A stretch of 64,000 bases of DNA, taken from Argyresthia goedartella (taxonomy: Eukaryota > Arthropoda > Insecta > Lepidoptera > Argyresthiidae). The stretch is taken from contig OX463808.1 of assembly GCA_949825045.1 (NCBI GenBank), forward strand, positions 32,363,674 to 32,427,673, given 5' to 3'. The position numbers and the translations under genes were made by a program. This document shows positions 1-9,455 of this stretch, one piece after another. Positions within the stretch are counted from its first letter, which is position 1, and every line of letters starts with the position of its first letter. The notes below the pieces were generated by a model, which saw only the letters and a program-made list of their open reading frames with translations, was not told the DNA's origin and did not search any database.

Positions 1-84
1 ATTTTAATTTTTTAATCATTATTTACTTTTATCTGTAGCACAAACATGTAAACATTCAAGATCTGATGTTTGTTTTTTATTTAG

Positions 85-165
85 TTATCCAGCCGGGATT
101 CGAATCCGCGATCCCTCGCATGGTAGGCAGACGCACAACTTCTGCACCGCAAGCCCCGCCCCTAA
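85..165 (-). repeat. tRNA-derived SINE head (remnant)
   Basis: Read on the minus strand, this stretch holds a good RNA polymerase III B box (GGATTCGAATCC, plus-strand positions about 96-107) and, 50-60 bases upstream, an A-box-like stretch (TTGCGGTGCAGAAG). That is the layout of a tRNA-related SINE promoter. It does not fold into a clean cloverleaf as far as I can see, so a functional tRNA is unlikely. An A-rich stretch follows the B box side, as expected for a SINE body or tail. Moderate confidence in SINE origin; family unknown. Confidence 0.45.
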
Positions 166-930
166 TTTTATTTGTAATTACTTTGATTAACTTTTGATTA
201 AAGATATACCAAAAATGTTTCGTAAAAACAATTTCCTCTTATCTTAATCCAACTTAACTCACAGTTTTAAAATAATTGCTAATAATAATTGATTGACATG
301 CATATTTTACTAGTGAAATTACATTGACAATGTAAAATATATTTTTTTTAAATAATAGCGAATGCCTATTTCACATCTTTACAGGATGAGCTAGAGCCGA
401 TTCGTGCATCAGCGCTCAAGAACTTTCTTTCACGTCGCACCGGCTCGGGGTGTTCATTCCAGTCCGATCCTTCACGTCGAGGCGAATATTATGTGGAGCT
501 ACGGGTGTACAACAGCCGTGAGTTAGAGGGAAGCAAGTTAGGAGATCGGGACAGATGTAAATTGGCTTTGATACATATGAAAACGAATGTAAATGGAGAT
601 GCTCCCCTATGGCATTCGATTTCAAAAGTAGTTACTGATAGTAAGGAGCAATTCAAGGGAGTAAGACCAGTCATTTATCCTTTGAATATTATGTAATGCA
701 AAGCTGTCGATATCCGAATATCGCAAGCGTAAGAATCAGCCTCCGTCTGTCATTTATCCTTTGTTTTTTTAAATCTTAATATTTTTAGCAACTTATTAAC
801 ATAAAAATTCATGTAATCAATACAAGTCATTGTTATAATTTTTTCATCGTTCACATAATTTGATATTTTACTAATCTTTTACAACAGCAGTATTTGATTA
901 AATAGATAATTCTCTTACCTACAGATAAAA
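166..930. other. non-coding flank left of the Polinton
   Basis: No convincing gene. The short frames here lack recognisable domains. A 15-base string (GTCATTTATCCTTTG) occurs twice, near 671 and 746, around a more GC-rich patch, suggesting a small duplication. The left terminal inverted repeat of the Polinton could lie here, but I found no match to the sequence after 12,371 on the opposite strand. Confidence 0.4.
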
Positions 931-3900
931 ATGGTTTATTGTCAAGAATGTCAAGCATATGTCTCACGATTATCTTCTCACAAGAAAAGTAGCATTCACA
1001 AATCTAACTGTTTGATACGAACTGAGTTAAGCAATGTTAAAATAATAGCAACAGCGTTTATAAATAGAATAATCAGTTATAGAGTCAATCCTGAAAAAGA
1101 ATATCTTGTACCTGATTTTTTTTTGTCAGATAACTATTCTACCGTTAGTAATCTTATAAGCACCCTTCTAAGAAAACATCGATCGTTAAAAGTAAACATA
1201 GAACTTTTTATTACATATAATCTACCTAAAGATAACACTCAATCTTTAAAATCATTTAACACAAAATATACCATGGTATTGCAAAGTACTGATATTTCCG
1301 TTTTATACCATGATTTATCAAACCTTTTGCTAATGAAGTGCTTAGAGTTTGAACACGCAGAGTCGGGGTGGACTATAGAGTCAGTAAGTCATTTGGAGAT
1401 AAACATTGCGAAATTTAGTCCGTTGAAAGCAGGATCGTACATACCACTTCCGAAAAGTATTCAAAACACAAAGTCTTGTCTAAATATAAAAAATAATGAT
1501 GAGTACTGTTTTTTGTGGAGCATTGTAGCACATTTATATCCTGCAAAAAATAATCCCAATAGACTTTCATCTTACCCTCATTTCTCTAACTTTTTTAACA
1601 CTTCAGGAATGTCATTTCCCCCCAGCTTTAAATGTATTAAATGGTTTGAAAGACATAATACGGGAGTGAGTGTCAATATTCATGGATTAGATGAACATGG
1701 TAGTATAACAGGTCCTCTATACAAAACTTTGCGAAGACGTGTTGAGCATGTGAATTTGTTATTTATCAGTTGTAAATCGAAAAATCATTTCTGTTTAATT
1801 AAAGATATGGGAAAGCTCTTACACAACCAACTCACGAAACACAAATCACGAATTCATCTTTGTGATGAATGCTTCATGTACTTTAGTACAGAAGAGAAGT
1901 TAGCAAGTCATAATTGTGCAGGGATACAGACTGTTCTTCCTGAGGAAGGCAGCAAAACAGGTTTTTCAAATTATGAAAGAACACAAAGGATTCCAATAGT
2001 GATATATGGTGACTTCGAGAGTTTACTCCGCGAGTATTCAGATAAACATAAATCCACTCATGTAGAGAATGTGCAGGTACACGAAGCAACTTGTTTCGGT
2101 TATTTCATTTGTTGTAAGTCTAATCCAGAGTTAAATGATTATGTTTCCTACAGGGGTTCCAACTGTTCTCAAAAGTTTTGTGAGTCAATTTGCAAGGATT
2201 TGCTTCGTTTACATAAAATATTATCTGTACAAAGAGAAATGACTCCCTTAACAGAAGAAGAAAAATTAAGAGTGGAAAATACAACTAACTGTCATATATG
2301 TAAAAAATCATTTTCTCTCGAAGATACAAAAGTTCTAGATCATGATCACTTTACTGGGAAATTTAGAGGACCTGCACACAATTCATGCAATTTAAATTGT
2401 AAGACTTGTCCATTCATTCCAATAATTTTCCATAACCTTTCTGGTTACGATTGTCATCTATTTATTGTAGAGCTATCTAAAATATGTGGTCGCATTAAAC
2501 TATTACCAAAAAACAAAGAAAAATATATTTCCTTTACAAAGTTTATCCCACTTGACAGACAACATACTGCTCAGCTGAAATTTGTTGATTCTTTAAATTT
2601 TTTGGATTCAAGTTTAGATAATCTCATTAAAACACTTGAAACCGAAGACTTCATTAACTTAAAGTCATTTTATGAAGATGAAAAGATGTTTAATTTAGCT
2701 CGGAGAAAAGGTGTCTTTTGCTATGACTATGTAGATTCGTGGGATAGATATAATGAGACCACATTACCAGACAGAAACAAATTTTATAACAAACTCACTT
2801 CTGAGATTATTACCAATGATGATTATAATCATGCTATGAATGTTTGGGAAACATTTGGAATGAAAACTCTTGGAGACTATACAGATTTTTACTTGAAATG
2901 TGATGTTTTATTACTTTCTGACGTATTTGAAAAATTTAGATTTATGAGTCTTAATCATTACAATCTAGACCCTTGTCACTATGTTTCTTCACCATCTTTA
3001 AGTTGGGATGCTATGCAGCTTTATACAGGTGTTGAGTTAGACTTAATATCAGATGTTGAAATCTATCAAATGTTTGAAAAAGGTATCAGAGGGGGTTTAG
3101 CTCAATGCTCACGACGGTATGCAAAAGCGAATAATAAATATTTATCCGATTATAAACCTAACATATCTTCAAATTATTTAATGTATTTTGACTGTGTTAA
3201 TTTATATGGATATGTGATGATGTCAAAATTACCCACCGGAAATTTTAGATTTTTAAAAGAAAATGAATTGATCAATTTTAATGTCATGACGATAAGTTCT
3301 CATAGTGATACAGGTTTCATTCTTGAAGTAGATTTACATTATCCTTCTGAAATTCATGACAATCATGCAGATCTACCGTTTGCTGCAGAACAATTAAAGG
3401 TTCCATTTCCCCTTGGTAAAAATATAAAATTAGTATCCAATTTATTTGATAAATATAAGTATGTGATTCATTATGTACATTTACAAAAATGCTTAGAACA
3501 TGGCTTACAATTACTTAAAATTCATAGAGTTCTTTCATTTGATCAAAGAGCATTTTTAGAACCTTATATAACTCTCAATACAACTCTAAGACAAAACGCA
3601 AAGTCTGAATTCGAAAAAAATTTTTTCAAGAAACAAAATAACTCAATTTTTGGTAAGACTATAGAGAATAAGAGAAAGCAGGTAGATGTGAAACTGATAA
3701 ACATTTGGTCTGATTCATCAAATAAAACAAACAAATATATTGGTGCTGAAAAATATATAAGCGCTCCTAATTTTAAAAATTTGGCCATTATTTCAAAAGA
3801 TTTGGTAGTCATACAGATGGAGCCCTCAAAAGTCATTCTGGATAAACCAATTTATGTAGGTTTTAGTATATTAGATCTAGCAAAAACACATTTATATAAT

Positions 3901-4434
3901 TTTCATTACTCAGTAATGAAAAAAATTTATGACAAGAACATCCAACTATGTTACACAGATACAGATAGCCTTCTGTATCTTATAAATACAGAGGATATTT
4001 ATGAAGACATGAAAAAACATATTAAATATTTTGATACTAGTAATTTTAAGTGTGACAATGTGTACAATATGCCATGTTTAAATAAACAAATTCCAGGATA
4101 TTTTAAAGATGAGATGAGTGGGGATGTTATTTCAGAATTTGTGGGCTTAAGAGCCAAGTTGTATTGTATAGAGACAAATAAAAACTGTTCAGTTAAGAAA
4201 GCCAAGGGTGTGAAAAAATGTGTTGTAAAAAAATTGGATATTAATAAATATAAGGATGCTTTATTTAAAAACATAGAATTTAAAGATTCAATGTATTTTA
4301 TACGATCTAAAAATCACTGTGTCTATACACAAAAAGTAAATAAGGTTGTTTTAAATGCAAATGATGATAAAAGACAGATATTAAATGGAAGTTTTAAAAC
4401 ATTGCCCTGGGGACATTATTCCACTATATTTTAA
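931..4434 (+). CDS. Polinton protein-primed family B DNA polymerase
   Basis: 1167 codons, uninterrupted. The protein replicates the element using a terminal protein primer. In order: a Cys/His finger at the N-terminus (C4, C7, H17, H23), a second at 311-329, the exonuclease motif GDFES (D361, E363), a recombination-endonuclease-VII-like module with clustered Cys and 'DHDHFTGKFRGPAHN' near 470-485, exonuclease II 'FHNLSGYD' near 500, palm motif A 'YFDCVNLYG' (D754), motif B 'KKQNNSIFGKT' near 900, and motif C 'YTDTDS' (D1010, D1012). The AUG at 931 gives the first zinc finger intact. An AATAAA signal and a strong hairpin follow the stop. All visible catalytic residues are present, so this gene looks functional. 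Very sure of the family. Confidence 0.96.
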   Translation: MVYCQECQAYVSRLSSHKKSSIHKSNCLIRTELSNVKIIATAFINRIISYRVNPEKEYLVPDFFLSDNYSTVSNLISTLLRKHRSLKVNIELFITYNLPKDNTQSLKSFNTKYTMVLQSTDISVLYHDLSNLLLMKCLEFEHAESGWTIESVSHLEINIAKFSPLKAGSYIPLPKSIQNTKSCLNIKNNDEYCFLWSIVAHLYPAKNNPNRLSSYPHFSNFFNTSGMSFPPSFKCIKWFERHNTGVSVNIHGLDEHGSITGPLYKTLRRRVEHVNLLFISCKSKNHFCLIKDMGKLLHNQLTKHKSRIHLCDECFMYFSTEEKLASHNCAGIQTVLPEEGSKTGFSNYERTQRIPIVIYGDFESLLREYSDKHKSTHVENVQVHEATCFGYFICCKSNPELNDYVSYRGSNCSQKFCESICKDLLRLHKILSVQREMTPLTEEEKLRVENTTNCHICKKSFSLEDTKVLDHDHFTGKFRGPAHNSCNLNCKTCPFIPIIFHNLSGYDCHLFIVELSKICGRIKLLPKNKEKYISFTKFIPLDRQHTAQLKFVDSLNFLDSSLDNLIKTLETEDFINLKSFYEDEKMFNLARRKGVFCYDYVDSWDRYNETTLPDRNKFYNKLTSEIITNDDYNHAMNVWETFGMKTLGDYTDFYLKCDVLLLSDVFEKFRFMSLNHYNLDPCHYVSSPSLSWDAMQLYTGVELDLISDVEIYQMFEKGIRGGLAQCSRRYAKANNKYLSDYKPNISSNYLMYFDCVNLYGYVMMSKLPTGNFRFLKENELINFNVMTISSHSDTGFILEVDLHYPSEIHDNHADLPFAAEQLKVPFPLGKNIKLVSNLFDKYKYVIHYVHLQKCLEHGLQLLKIHRVLSFDQRAFLEPYITLNTTLRQNAKSEFEKNFFKKQNNSIFGKTIENKRKQVDVKLINIWSDSSNKTNKYIGAEKYISAPNFKNLAIISKDLVVIQMEPSKVILDKPIYVGFSILDLAKTHLYNFHYSVMKKIYDKNIQLCYTDTDSLLYLINTEDIYEDMKKHIKYFDTSNFKCDNVYNMPCLNKQIPGYFKDEMSGDVISEFVGLRAKLYCIETNKNCSVKKAKGVKKCVVKKLDINKYKDALFKNIEFKDSMYFIRSKNHCVYTQKVNKVVLNANDDKRQILNGSFKTLPWGHYSTIF

Positions 4435-4474
4435 GAAATAACCTGCTGTTGTAAATTAATTAAAAAAAATAAAC

Positions 4475-4537
4475 AAAATTTAACCATGTTATATCTAAAG
4501 TGGAATCATCACTTTAGATATAATGTTGTTAAATTTT
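4475..4537. terminator. 27-bp-stem hairpin between convergent genes
   Basis: Two 27-base arms (4475-4501 and 4511-4537) pair with 3 mismatches around a 9-base loop. It lies just behind the polymerase stop and an AATAAA at about 4467, and before the minus-strand gene at 5005-5403, i.e. at the convergence point of the two transcription units. A transcript-end structure is plausible; it could also be a tiny foldback insertion. Confidence 0.45.
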
Positions 4538-4700
4538 GCGGTTTAACTTTGTAAAAATAACCAAATGAGGTTTTATGTATTTGTAGTTAATATAATTTGC
4601 TCCATGTACTGTTGATATTTACTCGCTTATTCCAATAAAATAATATTGTTTAACCTTATTGTTTGTATCATTTATTGAAACCCTCCAGTTCCTTAACAAT

Positions 4701-4803
4701 GTAGAGCTTGTCTTATCTCAAATGACGCACCACCTCATTTCTCATACAAGCAGATGGAGTTTAAAGTGGAGAGGCATGTCATTTGAGCTGAGACAAGCTC
4801 TAC
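4701..4803. mobile_element. 103-bp foldback MITE
   Basis: The first 26 and last 26 bases are inverted copies with one mismatch (GTAGAGCTTGTCTTATCTC... against its complement at 4778-4803). The interior is non-coding. If the ends are read as TA|GAGC...GCTC|TA the flanks are TA, the target of Tc1/mariner-type elements. It sits between the polymerase and the minus-strand gene without breaking either. Confidence 0.6.
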
Positions 4804-5004
4804 TTTGTAAATTTTTATCTACTGAAGTTTTTATCTATCCTAGTTAAAATCTCATTAAATAAATTAAACACAAACTTTTAAATATCAATTTATTCACATT
4901 TACATTTACATGGGATATATTTATTAGATAAAATAGTATGAAGTCATCGTATACTAGAATAAGGTGAGATAGCTAACATAAATAACAAAAACTACTTATT
5001 GATA

Positions 5005-5403
5005 TTAATTATCACTATTATCACATATTTTTTTTGAAATTTTTCTAATTAAATTCTCAGTCTCTTCGAGTACATCCTCATATAAATTTTTTACCACATA
5101 TTGCACAACAACATTTCTATTCTTATTTCGTTCGTCTAGTGCCTCGATTTCAATTTTTATAACACATGATCCCGAAGCATTTTCTTTTTTAATAAAGGAA
5201 GCATCATTCAGTTTCCTTTTTTTAGGGGCAATGGTTTTTTCCTTCTTCTTGGATTCCAACCATGCTATCCTCCTATTTTCAGCTTTATCTAGCCAAGCGT
5301 TTACATCTTGACCTTCACCCCCAACACCGAACTCATCAATCAAACTAGGGTCCACAGCTGGGGGGCTAACATTGTAGTAGTTGAAGACAGAGTTCTCCGA
5401 CAT
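5005..5403 (-). CDS. hypothetical lysine-rich acidic-start Polinton protein
   Basis: 132 codons from the AUG at 5403; the frame stays open upstream to an AUG at 5589 (194 codons). I prefer 5403 because a plausible splice acceptor (TTGTTTCAG) lies 3 bases before it and a donor (GTGAGTA) at 5499, which would place a 94-nt intron in the 5' UTR; the region before 5403 is also of different composition. The protein has a PP/acidic N-terminal stretch, a basic middle (KKKEKT, KKRK, a likely nuclear signal) and a C-terminus that looks helical. It is the only minus-strand gene of the element. No family recognised; by position it could be an early or regulatory protein. Confidence 0.5.
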   Translation of the reverse strand: MSENSVFNYYNVSPPAVDPSLIDEFGVGGEGQDVNAWLDKAENRRIAWLESKKKEKTIAPKKRKLNDASFIKKENASGSCVIKIEIEALDERNKNRNVVVQYVVKNLYEDVLEETENLIRKISKKICDNSDN

Positions 5404-5790
5404 TTCTGAAACAACATTCACATGTTTTTTAAAACTTACTGCAGCAATGATTTGAAGTATAATATTATTTTTAAACAGACATGTAAAATAGGTACTCACT
5501 TGTAAATAATAAAGTTGCTTGAATAGTTTATTAGATCCTTGAGACTGGAAGTAATCCCTCAGAGCTCTAAGACACTTAGATGTGCACACTGATTAGGTTA
5601 AATATACACTGATATAAAATAAACTGCTTGTGATGAGTATAGACTGAGCGAGGGGAAGGGAGGGTTGTTTAGGTTTTGTTAATATAAAAGGAGATCTGCT
5701 GACGTAAGTAAAGATGAAACTTAAAACGGATACATTTTCTAGGAATTTCAGAAACTAATCAAACTTTTATAAGTATTCAATAACATAATA

Positions 5791-5905
5791 ATATACATAC
5801 ATACATACATACATACATATGCTTGAACCTTTTCACCTAAGAGGGGTAGGCATAGACTAAAGATCTTCATTTGCTATGATCCTGGTATACTATATGAAAT
5901 CTATT
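5791..5905. repeat. (CATA)n microsatellite plus lepidopteran-type interspersed repeat
   Basis: A run of about seven CATA units (5793-5820) is directly followed by 'AAGAGGGGTAGGCATAGAC' and 'GCTATGATCCTGG'. I recall this association (CATA/ACAT repeat, then a GGGGTAGGCA core and a YTGCYAYGATC stretch) from many lepidopteran genomes. It lies in the gap before the ATPase, so it is probably a later insertion in the Polinton. Confidence 0.55.
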
Positions 5906-5955
5906 CTTATGCAAACAATAAATACACATGCTATTTAATGTATTAATAGCTCATT

Positions 5956-6660
5956 ATGTCATCAGAAACTAAAATGAAGTTAATCAAACAACCCGTTTCT
6001 TTAAATATTTGTGAAATAAAAGTTGATAAAAATACTAACACTTTTAGACATAGCATTCTTTTACCAAATTCCATTCGCTGCATAATATGCGGGCCATCGA
6101 ATTGTGGAAAAACAAATGTAATGATAAGTTTGTTATTAAATGAAAATGGGTTAAAATTTCATAACATTTATCTTTATTCGAAAACAGCTTTCCAGCCAAA
6201 ATATCTATTTTTAGAGGAAGTGATAAGATACATTCCAGAAATTAAATTGTTCCTGTTCCAAGATGAAAAAAATGTTATTCCACCCCACGATGCTTTGACA
6301 AAATCAATATTTATTTTTGATGATGTAGTCTGTGAAAATCAGAGTGATATACGTAATTATTTTTCCATGGGTCGACATAAAAAAATTGATTGTTTTTATT
6401 TATCGCAAACTTACTCAAAAATACCTAAGCAGTTGATTCGAGATAATGCTAATTTATTAGTTATCTTCAAACAAGATGATGTAAATTTAAAACATATTTA
6501 TGATGAGCATGTCAATTCTGATATGAGTTGGCATAGATTTAAATCAATGGCTACTGATATATGGAAAGAAAAATACGCATGTTTAATAATTAACAAAGAT
6601 TGTGAGCTAGATAAGGGAAGGTACAGGAAATATTTTGATATATTTATTAAATTAGAATAA
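5956..6660 (+). CDS. Polinton genome-packaging ATPase (A32/FtsK-HerA type)
   Basis: 234 codons. Walker A is 'GPSNCGKTN' (from residue 46); Walker B is 'SIFIFDDVV' near residues 117-125, followed by the 'LSQTYSKIPKQLIRDNANL' segment typical of the sensor region of poxvirus A32 and Polinton ATPases. Expected role: powering DNA entry into the capsid. Length is usual for the family and there is no internal stop. The AUG at 5956 precedes a short N-terminal strand and leaves the P-loop intact. A 92-base gap separates it from the next gene. Confidence 0.92.
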   Translation: MSSETKMKLIKQPVSLNICEIKVDKNTNTFRHSILLPNSIRCIICGPSNCGKTNVMISLLLNENGLKFHNIYLYSKTAFQPKYLFLEEVIRYIPEIKLFLFQDEKNVIPPHDALTKSIFIFDDVVCENQSDIRNYFSMGRHKKIDCFYLSQTYSKIPKQLIRDNANLLVIFKQDDVNLKHIYDEHVNSDMSWHRFKSMATDIWKEKYACLIINKDCELDKGRYRKYFDIFIKLE

Positions 6661-6752
6661 AAGGATTATATATTACTGTCATTAGAAAAAAAATACCACT
6701 ATAGTGCAAGCTATAAGAACGAACAGAAGTGTACAATTATTAGTACTTTAAA

Positions 6753-7574
6753 ATGGATGTAGATATAAAAAAACAAATAATAAAATCAGTAAGGAATATT
6801 AAAAATAAATTAAAAATACTGAAAGAGGAAGAAGATATTTCAGAACGTAAACAACGTAAGATATTAAAACCCATTACTGATCCGTTAGAGTCGATAGTCT
6901 CGATACATAAAAACGAAGAGAATAAAAACAATCAAATGGAAGCTTCCAATGAGAATAATGATGATTACTTTAGCTCATGTACAAGTGACACTAGTATGCA
7001 TACTGAAGATGAATTAGATGATAGTATTTTCCATGATGAAAGGAATAAAAACATTACTTATGGTATAAGAAACGAAGGAGGCAAAGTACTAATAGGAAAC
7101 GTTCCCATCGTAATAAAGAAAACTGAAGATAGTTCAGTGTTTAGTATTAAAGATAAAAGCTATGTCATTACTCCAGGTCTATCAGAGTTGTTGTTTGAAA
7201 ATAAACCTAAGATAGATTTGATCACAGAACAAGATAGGTTACTATATAAAGATATTTTAATTGCTACTAATGCACATAGAAGAGGATTTATTCCATCAGG
7301 ACAAATACAAGGTAATTCAGGAATAAAATATTCAAAAATAATTAAGCCTTTATTTCTTGAAACTGAAACAAAAAAAGTACAACAAGGTGGTAGTTTACCA
7401 ATATTAAAAAAATATAAATCAAATACTGATTTAGTATACTGGGACAATCCTAATGAACTTATTGATAGGTTAAAACTTTTAGTTGCCTCAAAGAGTGCAG
7501 GAAATACCAATCATGATAATGAAATAATTTCTATAATAGAGGAATTAAAAGAAGCAGGTATTATTAGAGAATAA
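6753..7574 (+). CDS. DUF8207-like Polinton-associated protein
   Basis: 273 codons. The first about 110 residues are charged and low-complexity (Lys-rich, then Asp/Glu/Ser-rich), predicted disordered or coiled. The rest resembles the conserved protein found beside capsid genes in animal Polintons, which I remember as DUF8207: 'YGIRNEGGKVLIGNVPI', 'PGLSELLF', 'ATNAHRRGFIPSG', and the tail 'ELIDRLKLLVASKSAGNT' to 'EELKEAGII'. Function unknown; a virion or assembly role is an inference from position. AUG at 6753 follows an AT-rich leader. Confidence 0.8.
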   Translation: MDVDIKKQIIKSVRNIKNKLKILKEEEDISERKQRKILKPITDPLESIVSIHKNEENKNNQMEASNENNDDYFSSCTSDTSMHTEDELDDSIFHDERNKNITYGIRNEGGKVLIGNVPIVIKKTEDSSVFSIKDKSYVITPGLSELLFENKPKIDLITEQDRLLYKDILIATNAHRRGFIPSGQIQGNSGIKYSKIIKPLFLETETKKVQQGGSLPILKKYKSNTDLVYWDNPNELIDRLKLLVASKSAGNTNHDNEIISIIEELKEAGIIRE

Positions 7575-7624
7575 ATAGAGCGTAAACTTTTTCATTAAAC
7601 TAGTTTATTACTGACGGGCTAGCG

Positions 7625-7915
7625 ATGAACATCGATAAGTTTGGACATCATGTATTTAAACGACAGAAAATGGATAGTCACTCAGATTATCTGATTTGTA
7701 GTATGACTGATGGATCTTTAAATAAGCTCCTTAAAAATATTGTAAATCCAGTAGATGCTGGAGATTGTGTGAACAAACAATATGTTGATAAGAATATAGA
7801 GAGCTTAGAAATTAAACTCAAATCAATAAACCAAAATCTGGCACAAATTGGATCAGAAATCAACAGTATCAAACAAAGTATAGAGTCAGTGAAACAGAAA
7901 ATTAAAAAAAAATGA
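7625..7915 (+). CDS. small coiled-coil, fibre-like Polinton protein
   Basis: 96 codons. The N-terminus 'MNIDKFGHHVFKR' is followed by 'IVNPVDAGDCVNKQYVDK' and then about 40 residues with a regular hydrophobic spacing (coiled coil) and a KKK end. The middle motif resembles the NPxxxxDAATKxYVD motif of phage tail-fibre proteins, which sits before trimeric stalks. Its stop codon overlaps the start of the integrase frame (ATGA at 7912-7915). A trimeric fibre or spike role is inference; no family assigned with certainty. Confidence 0.6.
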   Translation: MNIDKFGHHVFKRQKMDSHSDYLICSMTDGSLNKLLKNIVNPVDAGDCVNKQYVDKNIESLEIKLKSINQNLAQIGSEINSIKQSIESVKQKIKKK

Positions 7916-8864
7916 GTAAAGAAATTGTAGTGAAAGAAATACATAAGCAAGCAAGAAAAAATTTTCCAAGAAGACATGTTGTGATGAAAGACATTGATGA
8001 TTTATGGCAAGCTGATCTAATCGACATGCAATCTATTTCTAGAGAAAATTCTAATTTCAAATACATATTGGCTGTTATTGATGTCTTTTCAAAGTATGCT
8101 TGGGTATATCCTTTAAAACAAAAGAATATGGAACAAACATTTAAAGCATTCCAACATTTATTTAGTAAAAATCGTATTCCTAAAAATTTGCAAACTGATT
8201 TAGGAACTGAATTTTACAACAAGAAACTTAAAACATTGTTCAATCATTATAATATAAATCATTACTCAACATATTCTACTAAGAAAGCTTCTGTAGTAGA
8301 AAGATTTATTAGAACCTTTAAAGGTATTATGTATAGATATTTTAGTTTAAAAGGAAACTATGTTTGGTTTAGTCATGATATTCTTTCAAAATTAATAGAA
8401 ATGTATAATGGCAGAATGCATAGTTTATATATAGGTTTGAAATAGGTTTGAAACCCAATCAAGTAAATGCAAGTCATAAAGAACAGATATTGCAAAAATA
8501 TAAAAATAATATACGTTTAGATAAAAGGTTCATACAAAATAAAACTATACTTAAGTTTGGAGATTATGTGCGTATAAGTAAGTATAAAGGAACTTTTGAA
8601 AAAGGGTATACACCAAATTGGTCGACAGAAATATTTAAAATTATAAAAATCCAGAACACAGACCCTGTCACTTATCTCCTAGAAGATGCTAAAAAAAATC
8701 CTATATTAGGATCGTTCTATATTCAAGAATTACAAAAAACTAGACATCCTGATATTTATCTTGTTGAAAAAGTCATAAAAAAGAATGGAAATAAGCTATT
8801 CGTAAAATGGTTAGGTTTGCCTTCTAATGAAAACTGTTGGATAGATAAATCAAAAGTTTTATAA
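7912..8864 (+). pseudogene. Polinton DDE integrase, frameshifted by an 11-bp duplication
   Basis: Two adjoining frames form one integrase gene. The first (7912-8447) carries the RNase H-like core: 'LWQADLID' (first Asp), 'LQTDLGTEF' (second Asp) and 'SVVERFIRTFK' (Glu). The second (8448-8864) lacks an AUG; it holds an SH3-like stretch 'GDYVRISKYKG' and ends in a chromodomain-like 'YLVEKVIKKNGNKLFVKWLG'. The break is an exact tandem duplication of 11 bases, ATAGGTTTGAA, at 8431-8441 and 8442-8452, which shifts the frame into a stop. No N-terminal HHCC zinc finger is visible. The protein would insert the excised element into chromosomes. Sure of the family and of the break. Confidence 0.92.
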
Positions 8865-8969
8865 GCAAAATATACAAGTTACATTCTCATTCTGATAATA
8901 CCTCTTCGAAAAGAAACATCTTTTCATACAATTTTTATAAATAGTATTTTACAATTCGTTTAGATTACA

Positions 8970-9455
8970 ATGGTGATGCAAAAATCAAAAACAAATCAAA
9001 AAAAATGTATTAATAAAAATGACAAAAATAATATCAAAAAAGGCACTGGAATGAAAAAAACTTTTAAAAATATAGTTTCAATTACAAAAAAGCATATAAA
9101 AAAATTTAAACCTCAATGCAAAAAGGCAGCTATCGAACTCGCCATGGCTGTTGTTAAAGAATTGGGTTCAGATTCAGATGAGTCTGTGATTACCCCGCGT
9201 GTGATACCTATCCCAAAAGTTGGAGGATTCTTGCCATTGATACCGATATTTGCTGGACTGTCTGCTGCTGGTGGTTTGGCTGGAGGGGCAGCTGGCATTG
9301 CTAAAGCAGTTAATGCTATTAAATGCGCTAAGGAACGCTTGAAAGAATTAAAACGACATAACAAGAAAATGGAAACACTGTGTATAGGAAAAGGATTATG
9401 TCTCAAAGAGCGTGGTGATGGTTTGGGAATTTATGTAAATAATAAAAAAAACTAA
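8970..9455 (+). CDS. Polinton hydrophobic virion-type protein
   Basis: 161 codons. A very basic N-terminal 60 residues (Lys-rich, DNA-binding-like) lead to 'PRVIPIPKVGGFLPLIPIF' and a Gly/Ala-rich hydrophobic segment 'GLSAAGGLAGGAAGIAKAV', then a Lys/Arg helix and a 'GKGLCLK...GLGIYV' end. This layout recurs in Polintons just before the protease and recalls adenovirus core/pVI-like minor proteins that are processed by the viral protease, but homology is not shown. Likely a membrane-active or DNA-binding minor virion component (inference). Confidence 0.65.
   Translation: MVMQKSKTNQKKCINKNDKNNIKKGTGMKKTFKNIVSITKKHIKKFKPQCKKAAIELAMAVVKELGSDSDESVITPRVIPIPKVGGFLPLIPIFAGLSAAGGLAGGAAGIAKAVNAIKCAKERLKELKRHNKKMETLCIGKGLCLKERGDGLGIYVNNKKN

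Noticed and set aside
85..165. Functional tRNA gene on the minus strand
   Set aside because: Only the B box is good; acceptor and anticodon stems do not pair in a way I can see, so a SINE head is more likely.
416..696. Short overlapping frames on both strands as genes
   Set aside because: 60-70 codons, no domain, no homologous look, mutually overlapping; treated as chance.
4659..4847. 62-codon frame as a Polinton gene
   Set aside because: It runs through the foldback MITE and owes its openness to it.
8448..8864. Separate chromodomain gene
   Set aside because: No AUG, and it continues the integrase exactly after the 11-bp duplication; it is the second half of the same gene.
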